A stretch of DNA of 64,000 nucleotides, from contig OZ316898.1 in the NCBI GenBank assembly GCA_973895155.1, positions 7,192,001-7,256,000 on the forward strand. The letters run 5' to 3'. The notes under the pieces are model-generated. The model saw only the letters and a list, made by a program, of their open reading frames with translations. It did no database searches and was not told the origin of the DNA. Source of the stretch: Marsupella aquatica. Taxonomy: Eukaryota; Marchantiophyta. This document shows positions 38,233 through 49,448 of this stretch, piece after piece (the first letter of the stretch is position 1; every line of letters begins with the position of its first letter). The position numbers and the translations under genes are program-made.

Positions 38233-40380
38233 ACTTTCGAAGCACTCCCTGAGTAGTAAGTGTCTGAGGAACCGGCTGCAAACAATCAGGAGCCCAGTTA
38301 TAGGTCACCTTTCAATCAAAACTGTAAAGAGTGCTAAATGATCATTTTTTTGTAATGTTCTGAGTAAGTGCATCCCAGCTTTGGAAATCTATGAGGCTTC
38401 ACAGCAAACCCCTGCGTCCATCCTAGCATAATATTCTACAAAAACTACTTCCAATTAATCCAGAATATATGTTCATAGAATATCATATTTGGTTCATGTT
38501 TCTGGTTCAAATTTAAATTGTGTGAATGCTCATATTTTTGGGTTTCCAAAGTTGCTTGGTCCATGTGGGTTCTTTCTTAGATGTGGTGGTCCACATGGGC
38601 ATCAACTTTGGGTACTCATTTCTCTTCTTTCTTTTTACCTAAAACTGATGTTTTTCAATGAACAGTTTGGGTACTCACTTATCCTTTTTCTTTTTTGGGG
38701 TAAAAGTGATCTTTTTCAGTGAACAGCGAAAAGATACAATGGGAAGGGGCATATGATCCCCATGTGGGAATGAACTAAGCAGTTGTAAGTCATTATTATG
38801 GCATGGAATTATTATTTTTAATGGTGGGTGTGTAAGTGGCAACTGGCCCAACTTTCACACCCACCAACAGTCCTCCCCCATTTGCACAGGGAAGATTCTT
38901 AGTGCCACCTTACATATGTAGTAATTTCTGAAATGTGGTTTCACTGATAGTCACTTGTTTTTTTCTCAAATATCACCACTTGCAACCCTTATTAGATTAC
39001 TTATCCTGGGATTGTCACATCAGATAATCCAATGATTTATTTCCTTTGCCACCCTTGGGTTGGATTCACACACACCCACTATTGGTCCTCTTGGGCAAGG
39101 GTCCATCCTCCGTACTGGTTTCATCCCCACCCTTGCCTAGTGCAAATTTCGTCCACCCTTGCCTCCCTATAAGTGCCCTCCTCCCCCATTATACTGATTA
39201 ATCTCACAAAGGTGGCAAGTGATGATGCAACAACACAATAGAAATCCACATTCAAACAACACTGCTTATGGAGGTTTCCCTTTCTCTGAGGGCTCTTCTT
39301 AAATCACTTGTTGGTTCATTTATAAAGATACCGATTTCCCCAAAACAAAAACGAAGAACAGTGCCTATGGAGAAACATCTGTTGATTATCGAATAAGTGA
39401 ACCCACATACATTAGGCAGCCAGCGTTGAGCACAGGTCTACCGCAAGTGTTGTGATTACAAAAATGCTTTCTATTTCCTCTAAAATGATCCCAGCGATAT
39501 TTTTCGAGATCAGATGAGTTGTACATCTAGATTTAACACTCGTAAGCAAATCCCTACAACTCCTTCGTCATGGATGCTGACCTCAAGGCTTTCATGACTA
39601 AAATCTGCTTTTGCAACTTTCATTGGAGTCCTTCAGATGAGCCTCTGGAAAAGGATCTGGGTACGATGCACTTTGTGTATGAGATAATTCCATGCTACGT
39701 CATTCCATCCACAAGAGCCACAAAAGCCCCACAGCTGCGGATTCTGGCGGGCCACCACTTTTGCCAGAAGATAAAATCTTGCTTGAAGGGCTGCCATGGA
39801 CCTGATGCATCAGAGTGTGTGCAACCGAATTGAAGAGCTAATTGTGTCCTCACTTGGGCTGCCTTCCCGCTATCTCGAATAGCTCTACTACGTTCATTTT
39901 GAGGGTAGTTGATTGGAAGCAGAACACCCACAAACTATGAAAAGCCGAACATTTTGAGTGACGCTGAGTTTTAGCTTCAGCTTGATTGCATTGGCAGAGT
40001 TTCAGATGAATGATTGACCATGATGATAAGAGATTATGGAGCTGGCTGTTGGATAGAGGCACCAGCTGGGCTATGGCGGGGTTGGGTAGTCAAGCCTGGT
40101 GCTGGAAACCGTTCGTGGCAGAGTCTCGAGTGCTGATCATCGCAGTGTGAGCCCTTGCTTGTCCGTCTGAGGACTTGGCTGCCGTCTTGTCGTTCTACGT
40201 TGGACACCGAGGATGCCCAATTTCTCTTCGCTGCCAGATATAATGGTCTGTCGATCGATGGGAGTGGATGGAGCTGAGGATGATCAATTCTCTCTTGGGT
40301 TCTATCGAGGTAATTATGCTGACACATTGCGTCTGAGATGAAGACGATAATCGATTTGTTGATTGTTCCTCCTGTGAAGT

Positions 40381-40940
40381 GACGATGGGGCTTCCACTGC
40401 AGATGGCATTGGGTCAAAGTCCATGCCCTGTCGTTCGTTGGCTACTGTGAACCAAGGTCTCAATGTTTTAGTTTCTGTCCCAGTCTCCTGTTTTTGATAC
40501 TTGCTGCATTCTATCATGTTTTGTTGACCCTCACTTGGTTAAGAGATTTCAGGATTACGTGTTTCTTGAATTTTCTTCACAGAACTCTCCTCGCGCACAC
40601 TTCATTTCACCTGAACAATGAAAGCAATGAATAACATTCGCCTGCATCATTTTGAGTTAGTCCTCTGAACTGAAGATGGAGTCTCTACTGCAGTTGAATT
40701 GGGTCAAAGGTCCATGCGCTGTCCTGCTATGACTATTATAAACCCAGGTCAATATTTCGTTCAATAGTTCGTGTCCCTCTCCTGTTTTGATCCTTGCTGC
40801 ATTCGCTCATGTTTTGTTATTGTCACTGGGTCATTGATTACATGCTTTTGAATTTGCCTTTACAGAAGTCTGCTGACACACACTTCACTTCAGCTTAGCA
40901 ATCACAACAATGAACTCCATTCACCTTAGTCTGCCTTTCC
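40381..40940 (+). repeat. Diverged tandem duplication, unit about 285-290 bases
   Basis: Shared blocks in the same order: 'ttgggtcaaag' (40410 and 40700), 'ccttgctgcatt'/'acttgctgcattc', 'tcatgttttgtt', 'cacacttca(t/c)ttca' (40598 and 40881). The copies differ at many positions, so the duplication is not recent. Non-coding. Confidence 0.75.
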
Positions 40941-41590
40941 TCTGATTCCGTCATAAGTATTGCTAGTTGTTTCCTAGATCATCGAGGTGTTTGTCACCTC
41001 CATCAACAACACAATAATGTATGTGGACTGCCAACAATACACAAATACACAATCAGAGTCATGAGTAGAAGAAAGAGACGACTGAGGACCTCAACAGGCC
41101 ACAATAGGCTTGTCGTACATGATTTTCCAGCTTCTTGGAAGTAAAATTTAAGTGAGTATCGAGACAACATAGAACGAGACTAAAGTCATAGGTCATAGAC
41201 CGTTGCAACCATTGCTCGTGAATTGCATTTTGGCTCATGGTTCCCATATACGGCAGATGAGGTTTCAAATTATATCTATGTACAAATTGGATGATAGACA
41301 GGAGAATCCTGCCAACTATGCATTGGAATTCAGCGAAGTTCTGATGTGTTGGGGCCAAAGGAAACCCAGGAGCTCTCTGAAGCAAGCAAGATCACCTGTG
41401 CTAAGAGGCTGTAATCCACTAGTTTAGATCCGATATGATTGTTTTTGGGCCAAGTGGGTTTGATTCACCTTTTTGATTCCTGCTTGCGTTCCGTTTACCA
41501 ATGGCCCAGCTTGCAATGCTCATCGAGCAAGATTCTGGTTGGGCATCACGACATATATTTTCAACGCATGATTGCATTTCTCTACTTGAA

Positions 41591-44105
41591 TTAGCCGCTC
41601 CTAACCCTTGAAGCCAATAAAGCACTAGCTCCTACTGGCGTCGTGATTCCAGGGGGTACTTTCACAGCCTCTAGTTTTCTTTTACCCTGAAGACTCCACT
41701 TACGCAGTGCCAGTAATACCGCCCAAGTTACTGCAGTCGTCTTCTCTTTGATCATCAGCATAAATGCAGCACCGAGAACGGTCTTGAGGATTTGCGCACT
41801 TATTCCTTTGTAGAAGCCTCTCAGACCCTCCCGCATCCAAATCACTTGAAAAGCCTGACGCATATCTCTTATCGGTTTCTCCTTTCTAGTAGTTCTTGCA
41901 TCATCAGAGTCTGCAGCTTGTATCATCACTTTTGAGCTGCAAGTGGAAAAAAAGATATAACGAAACCACCTTAAATTAAGTTCTTAGAGCCACTTGCTGA
42001 ACCACGAACGAGAGGTATTTGATAGGCTGTGAATCGGACATCAGTAAAGCCTGACCATCAAATTTCAAAGCCGCAGGCATACCAATATGGTACCGAAAGG
42101 ATTCTGACTAGTATGAGCGCACACTCACCGAATCGCTGGATACGTGATAACAGTTGCAACGGTTTTTGAGAGGGCTCCCAATACAAATGCAGACAAGGCC
42201 GACAGCACTATTGGGGCAGCATCTAGACTTGAAGTCCCGACTACTGGTTTCAAAAGTCGATATTTTAGCTGTTCAAAAACAGTGTACTGCAACAACCAAC
42301 AACCAACCAGTTGTGCTCAATTCAAAACAATGTACAGAGAAGCTGTTAACAGTGAACGATCATTGGATATCCCGGCGTACCTAGGAAACGTTAATGTTTT
42401 CCCTTTAGGAAGACCCTGCATTCAATGCCTCGAGCATAAAGTCATTTCTTTGCACATTTTTATGGCTATAATGTAGGCCATCACCGCAATATTCCTAACG
42501 CAGCCAGAGGACCACTTTGCCATGTTCGCAAGGTAATCTATTTGAGGTTTACGATGTAAATGGAATGAATGCTATAAGCTCCGAAGCCAAACTTGATATG
42601 AGACGAGGACATTAGATTCCGGAATCAGAAACATGCAGCATAAGTTAACCCAGATCAGTAAAAGCAGCTTGGTCCACACATCGAAGGAAAACTCAAGCAG
42701 ATGGAAAACACCTTCTACTCAGACTACTTAAAGGAGGATCCGGTGGCGTTCTGTTCACCTGAATGGCAGGATTGGAGGTTAGCACCAAGGAAGCTCCAAT
42801 TCCAGCCCACAGTTCTTTCGCAGTGCTCCCTTTGAAAGTTTGCATTAGAGTCTTGGACTTTCCAAATGTGCTTGTCTGCATGCGTGCAGATGCAGTGTCG
42901 AGCGGCTGGACGACACAAGAAAGGTGAGCTACAACTCAGAAGCGAAGAAATTGCTTGCAACTCTTTCATTAAAATTGTGAGAGGATTCTATCCAGCCTCT
43001 ACAACAGACATTGAGACATGTGATTACCAATACATCAGAAGGACGGAAACAAATAGTCGTCAGTTCAGCGGCAAACCCATCCACTTGGTCATGAGTCCGA
43101 GCGCTTGTCGCATTCACTCCGTATCCGATTCTCAACGAGGAGTCACATTTTGGCCTTGACGAAGAGATTACAAACATTAACTCTGGATTAAGACCACCTA
43201 AATATCCACTTCGACAGGGAACTAACAATGCCAGTGACGGAGTTAAATGATTACCTGTGTAATAAATGCTGTACAAGCTCCCGCAAGTGCTGCAACAATG
43301 AGATTTGTCCCTGTGCCCATCCTCTTCAGCCCGCTTCGCTTCAAATAGTAATTCTTGAAAAAACCGTAACCGTAGAAGTAGATGAACTGGGAAATAACAG
43401 ACTGAAGATTTTTGGTGCTGATGCCCTGATAAAGGGACAGAACTTGACGTTCCTCGACTGCCTCCCATAACACATCCGCAAGGGATCTGCATTCACTTAC
43501 TCCACGGGAAAAAAATAAGAACAGTATGCCCCTGTCGACGACTTCCAATCAGCACGCCAATGCACCATGCAAGCATGAGAAGTGAATGACAACGATTTCT
43601 TGCCAGGCCAGAAAGCTCAACAGATTTTTGCAACACCAAGCGGTAGGACCATGAACACAGGAACATGAAGCCTTGCAGTGGGTATACAGTATATCTTATG
43701 TTCCAACTTCCCTTGATCACATGCCAAAAAAGGCATAGAACCCAACAATTATGACCCTGACTCTACTGCTAGAATTATAAACGACTTGAGTTCACGGTCG
43801 TTGATGGATTCATTAAGGTGAGAGGAGAATTGCTGCTTCCAATATAATAAACTTTGCGATTTACTTTCAGCGACGTCTACCCCAACTTGAATGAACATAG
43901 CAGAACAAGTGACCTGGCCAATTCCTGCCAAAGATATTACACCCAACCAAAACAACTCGCACCTGTATCTACGAGCATGACCAGCTCGAGTCTCTGCCTG
44001 ATATTTGGTCTTGCAAGTATCCAAAGGATATAGCAAAGTTGTGCTAAGAAGGCCCCCGACAGCTCCTGAGGTGGCCTCTGCCAAGGCTTCGAAGTCTAAC
44101 CCCAT
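41591..44105 (-). CDS. PNC: Peroxisomal adenine nucleotide carrier (PNC1/PNC2-like)
   Basis: A mitochondrial-carrier-family protein of the plant PNC branch, which exchanges cytosolic ATP for AMP/ADP across the peroxisomal membrane to feed fatty-acid activation. Five exons: 44105-43963, 43486-43255, 42905-42759, 42286-42129, 41936-41591; phases 2, 0, 0, 2, end; 341 residues, against about 320 in Arabidopsis from memory. Seen: [22 protein letters not shown] (residues 11-32, first carrier signature), [20 protein letters not shown], the second signature [12 protein letters not shown] from 126, [14 protein letters not shown], the third repeat [15 protein letters not shown] near 222, and [15 protein letters not shown]. 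The last 30 residues are a diverged basic tail. The start at 44105 matches the family start. A G+C-rich stretch near 45.7 kb could be its promoter. Confidence 0.94.
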
Positions 44106-45795
44106 AGCTGCATTGAGACCAATAACTTAATGAAAGCTGTAGTTGTTCGCATGAAAAGCAACCGTTTCTACAGCAATGCAATTTCGGAAGCCTTAAATCG
44201 AATATGAAAAAACTATGGAGAGACTACACGAAGAAATTTTCAATTCTTGGAAACCCTAAGGGAATTGAATAGACCCTTTCCTGGTCAGAAAAGGGGAAAA
44301 GATTCTTACTGTTCACAGCAAGCTCTTGATCGTTCTTGCATATACCAGATCCGAATCTTTCAGAGAATACGCCCCGCTGCTTCGCTTTCTCGAGAAGTAA
44401 CGATAATTAACGTCACTTGCTGGATTAATTTGGGGCTCCAAGAGCACAGCAGTCCAGAGAGATCCTTCTCCCTCTCCAAATAAGTGATTCATACGAGTTG
44501 GAAGTACGTCTGGTCTCTGGTGCACCAAATTCTATCGAGAAAGGTCTCTCCCAATACACTATCAAATGAAACGAATCAGCTCCCCCCGGTCCTCCTGTGC
44601 TGACATTCCGTCCTCAAAAGATACATTGTAGATAACTCCAAAACTATTCAGATGCTCAGTCGGAACTTTGCCTCATTTGAGGTTGGCCTTCCGTCAGACG
44701 AGAGTGACTGCAGGCAAACCTTCACCTTCGATCTTGGAATAAGATATAACCTCGTAAAGTCTGCTTTGGTCGGGACGTTTGGAACAGAGATCCAGCACTA
44801 ATTTATCCTTCCAAACCTTTTCAACAAGACAAGCTTCTCAATGTCTCCTCCGCCTACGATCCTCACTTGCAAGGACATAGACCATAATTGCCGCCAATTA
44901 ATCCCCCAGCTCCTAGACTTTGATGCAGCCCACAGGCAAGGCCCTCATGAAACATCCGCCCGAGCAGACCAGGCGTCAAATTCTCCTGTTAGAAAAAATC
45001 AATCGCTGAGGAGACCTCTCTTGTAATGCAATCCCGTGTCTCTGTGGAAGTTCTTTGTCCTAGGATTTAGATCATGAGAATTCGATGAAGGTGGGGAAGG
45101 GCGATCATCAACTATCGACTCCTTTAGGTCACCGAATTCCAGAGTGAAGTGAGGGCTCTCCCTAACAAAAGTGTTGTTCCGTCAGTCCGCAGGGCCCTCG
45201 TCCGCGGGAGATATTGCACGGGACAGGGGAAGGAACCGGGCGAGATTATCAATTTCTTATTACACTATGATACCAGAAATCCCAATTGACTGCCGCAGAG
45301 TCCTTCAAGTGAACTGCAGGATCCAGCCATCATTGCAGGAATTTTAGTCCGTCAAATTCAAAGAACACCGAATGCTCGAATAGCTAAGATTTCTGTGCTG
45401 AGCTTTGACAAGCTCTTGAACCAAATTACGTAGGAACAAACAACAAAAACGAGACACTGTGTGAGTAGAGCTAAGATATTTCTTTAAGGGAATTCCGAGA
45501 AAATTGAACGACTTGAACAGGACAGAGAGCTAACAAGATTGCTGCGAGCGAATTGACGAATTAAACGAGAGCTCCCAAACACTGATGAGTAAGACAAGGA
45601 GAGGGAGCAGAGCACAACGAGAGGCAACGCTCCAGCACCAAAACTGTCGGCCTTCCTCCGGATCCTCTAGGGTTTCTTGTGGTCCGTCCTAATGGAAAAG
45701 GCACGACCTCTCTCGGGCCTGCCCAGTACCCACCAACCCGCCCGCCGGCCGGCCGGCAGCGAATTTCTTGACGTTTATGGGAAATCAACAACTCT

Positions 45796-46117
45796 CACCA
45801 GAAAGGCAGATTTGACAGATTGTGAACTCTCTCACCAGAAAGGCAGATTTGACAGCAGATTTGACAGATTGTGAGCTCTCTCACCAGAAAGGCTAGATTT
45901 GGCAGCAGATTCGACAGATTGGGAGCTCTCTCACCAGAAAGGCTAGATTTGACAGGATGAGAATTCTCTCACCAGAAAGGCTAGGCTTGACAGAAAGTGA
46001 ACTCTCTCACCAAAAAGGCAGATTCGCTGCTGCTGGGCTTGTCAACTCTCTAAGCAGGAGGGCCGATTCGCTGCTGCTGGGCTTGACAACTCCCTCAGCA
46101 GGAAGGCCGATTCGCAG
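45796..46117 (+). repeat. Minisatellite of two interleaved unit types
   Basis: 'ctctctcaccagaaaggc' followed by 'agatttgacag' recurs about six times at spacings of 40-60 bases. The array then changes to a second unit, 'gccgattcgctgctgctggg' followed by 'cttg(t/a)caactc', repeated twice. Non-coding. Confidence 0.9.
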
Positions 46118-47076
46118 GGCTCCCGACGACTTGAATTGCGGTCGATTCGGAACTCTCTCTGGGTCCCATTGCGGTCTCAAACAGAAGAGAGCTCTGTTTT
46201 CTGGCAGCTTATGATTGGACAGAGTCCAACGCCAAGCATCATTCTTTCTACTAAACGCTTTGGAGACATCATTCTGGGAATAATTTTGACACCTGGGTTT
46301 TGCCCTTTGCGAAGCTCGAGGAAGTGTGGAACTCTCGAGAAGACAGTCCAGTAGTCTACAGTTCTACACTGCTTGAATGGGATCCTGCTACTCCTATTTT
46401 GGAGCTGGGTTATTACTGCACTTTTCCAGCATTCCAGTTCCTCGACATCATCGCCATCAAAGCCACCTTTAATAAGGGCAAGGTTTCATGGGCCTGGGGC
46501 ACTCCCTCTGACACCCCCTGGGCCTCAAATACGCCGTATGCCAAGGTAGTTTAAATGTCTGAGTTGTGATTTACACCACCACTGTCCACCAGGTTCTGGG
46601 AGGACAAAATAGAGCACTTTTTTTCTTACTGTTGTGGCTGTTTTGAGTCCATTTTTGGCTTATCTTTGTAATTTGGATCCCCAAGGTTTTCCTTCAATGG
46701 CGCTTTTAATGGGTCCAGAATGCCCTGTACTGTTACTATACAGGGGCAGGGGGTACCCTTGAAATTTAAGAGGGAGTGCGAGGGAAAATCATACTCCCTA
46801 CTACACTATTTGTACACCCCTCAGCCCCTGGGAAAGGCTGCAATTGTATTGGCTTAAACACTGTGACACATATATGTATCCTCACTCCCAGCCCCATGGA
46901 ACCTACCCCTAATAGGGTGCTCTTATAAGAATTCTGGGGCACTTGTGACTTTTGTACACCAATTTTCACCAAAATACAGTCTAGCATCTACTCCTGAGCG
47001 GTGTGACAGATCATGGTGGACGTGGGTGCAGACTGGGGAAACCTGGAAGATGTCATTGTGAACCTGGAGAGTCACT

Positions 47077-47097
47077 TATATATATATATATATATAT
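47077..47097 (+). repeat. (TA)n microsatellite
   Basis: A run of about ten TA units between the carrier gene and STAYGREEN B. Confidence 0.9.
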
Positions 47098-47579
47098 CAT
47101 TTGAAAGACGAGCCTCAAACAAAAACAGAGATGAGGAGGAAACAAACCTTGTAGAGGAAAGAATTCCATGTTATTTGGTACTCATTTCTGCCTCCATTCT
47201 GTTTTTTGTTTGCACCCTCAATTTAAGTTATGCCATCACCAATTTTCACCGAAGTAAACTGGAGGGTCACTTATCTTACGAAAAAAGCAAGATGCAAAGC
47301 TATTAGATAAACTTCCAGATTTGTTCAAGACTTTATGCTATTAGTACAGCTGTATATCTGAATTTTTTGAAAAATGTGCTCAATTGTAATGGCAGCAAAG
47401 GTAAACATTGTGCTTGGATGGACTGGCTGGTTATGAAGCCCATATATTCTGGCCAATCTGGGATGGACTTTGGCAGAATGTCCAAAATGACCCTGATAAC
47501 ACCTAAATATAAATATTTGACTGAAATCTGATAACCAGTCTTCTGACCGTTTGCAGCCTATCTCAATTAGGTTACCTGG

Positions 47580-47706
47580 TGGCAAGTAGCTGCTCATGCC
47601 CAATGCACTCAGAGCTTCTTTCAAAAACCTAAAACATCATTTTCAAAAGTGGTAGTTTGTTGCTCATGCCCAAAGTACCCATGACGCCCTTCACAAAAGT
47701 GAAATG
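47580..47706 (-). repeat. Inverted relative of the 38.1 kb repeat
   Basis: Read on the minus strand, 'cacttttgtgaag' is followed by 'tttgggcatgagca' and a 'accactt' box, as at 38.11-38.23 kb on the plus strand. The 'gggcatgagca' core occurs twice here (47661 and 47591), 70 bases apart. Confidence 0.75.
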
Positions 47707-48418
47707 TTTGTTTTTAGTTGATTTGGTAATATGTGATCATCTTCATGCTCATAGGCAATGGAGCCAATGATCTCAAACTAGTCTCAAACTTTGGCGGGTA
47801 ATAGATTCACTATAGAACATGCAAACAAAATTTGAGCTTAATCCCACTCAATCCAAGAGAGTGCAAAACCCTGAAAAGGATCTGACTAAACAGTTTTGTT
47901 CCCTCCTTTCCCAGGTTGTAAACAAACCATTGGAGGGATGGAGGTAGGATCCCTTATTATAGTGGTGGATTGTTGTAAATGTAATTTAGATGTACTTTAC
48001 ACAATAATCATGCCTTGGCATTGCACGGACATTTCCTTTTATTTTACAACTTGATTTATGTGAGAAATAGATCCCTTTTTTTCTGCATGTATCCACCATC
48101 CAAGCATGCAATCCCACAAGAGTCTCAGTACACTTTGTGCCTGTGCCCTCTCCACACAAGTCTTGACACACAACAATCTGGATGCTCCAATTATTTAGGC
48201 ACATCCAGTGGTTGAGAAATTAGGGGATGACATGGATTCTTCACAGAATTTTCAGATTTACCAATGTCTTTAACTGGACCTGTAAAAATAAGTGGACCAA
48301 CCAAGGTGCAACTAGACAAGTGCTAAGCCTAAATGATGCAAGTGGCTCAGGACCCTGCTGGATAACTATGGCAGTTGCAACAACTACGGCAATAAGCATA
48401 CCAACCTCTCCCAGGCTC

Positions 48419-48540
48419 TACACGTTACCACTATGAGAGTCTACGTACAAGGCAAGGGATGTCAACTGACAACACAGCCTTTACACGTTACCACTATGAG
48501 ACTCTACCAAGGCAAAGGATGCCAACTAACAACACAGCTT
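48419..48540 (+). repeat. Tandem duplication, unit about 63 bases
   Basis: 'tacacgttaccactatgag' starts at 48419 and 48482, each followed by 'aaggcaa(g/a)ggatg' and 'aacacagc'. Confidence 0.9.
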
Positions 48541-49448
48541 GGCACTGCAATCAAACCAACCAAACTGTACTGGGAAGAATTTACCTCTGAACCAAAACTG
48601 ACCAGATGCTTATTTTTATGTGCTTTATTGTGGCCATATCCAAGACTTTAACATCCACAGTAAAGTCCTTTCGAATCAATACATTCGTAGTAAATCAGGA
48701 GTTTTGGATCGAAATCACCAGTCTATTCCCATTGTGTTGGAAGGAATGGGGAGTTTATTCCCAACCATATTCTGTCCATCTATGTTTGCAATTGAAATAG
48801 CCAGGGCTTGGCTTGGTGGCTCAAGGGAGACTCAAATACCTTCATAATTTACACTTTACTACAGTTATATACATACAAGTTTATTGCTAATATGACAGCA
48901 ATTTGCCAAAAGGATACAATTCTTTTCTACTATTGGATGTGGAACTGGAATTTGTAAAGTACTAACGAGAAGAAACTCCCATTTTGGAATTTGCAGTTTC
49001 TGAACAAAATCTCTGAGCAAATGAAGCTCGATAAGAATTGCTATCTAGTGAAGACAAATGCATTCTGTGTCACCTAATGAAGATGGATCTTAAATATTTT
49101 CCTACATGTGCATCAGTACCACAGTTGGACAGTGATCTGATGCACAATCACATTGTTATGTACAAAAAATTTATTCTGGCCTAACCAAGATGATCTAACT
49201 GGTGATGGCTCAACATAGAATGCTTTGTACTAATCTAGATAATACCTGGACATGTTTTCATATTGGTCACCATAGCCTGGACGCTCTCTAACCCTGATGA
49301 CTTAAAGATGGGAGGGAGCACTATATTTTACGAATACCAAATGTGTGCAATTTTACAAGGCAAGCTCAATGAGAAGCTTTAATTGGCTGTGTATGATGAC
49401 AGAATGGGATAAGAAGTCGACTAATAAGCTCATTCAGAGTTGCCATGG

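Larger units (their letters stand above)
32691..41590. other. Intergenic region, no gene recognised
   Basis: About 8.9 kb. The first 0.5 kb probably carries the 3' UTR of the preceding gene. Longer open frames (34076-34429, 34524-34853, 35803-36153) show no conserved motifs, membrane segments or plausible splice partners. The region is full of tandem duplications at several scales, listed separately. Confidence 0.5.
44106..49448. other. Intergenic region, no gene recognised
   Basis: From 44.1 to about 45.8 kb lies the upstream side of the carrier gene, with a CCGGCCGG-rich patch near 45740. The minisatellite at 45.8-46.1 kb follows. From 46.1 to 49.4 kb the sequence is AT-rich with only short frames; it includes a TA run and two tandem or dispersed repeats, listed separately. 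The end nearest 49448 should carry the 3' UTR of STAYGREEN B. Confidence 0.5.

Noticed and set aside
46750-46802. 'gggagt...actccc' inverted repeat resembling the ends of the 17.88 kb element
   Set aside because: Only six bases match and the second end cannot be extended, so it is probably chance.
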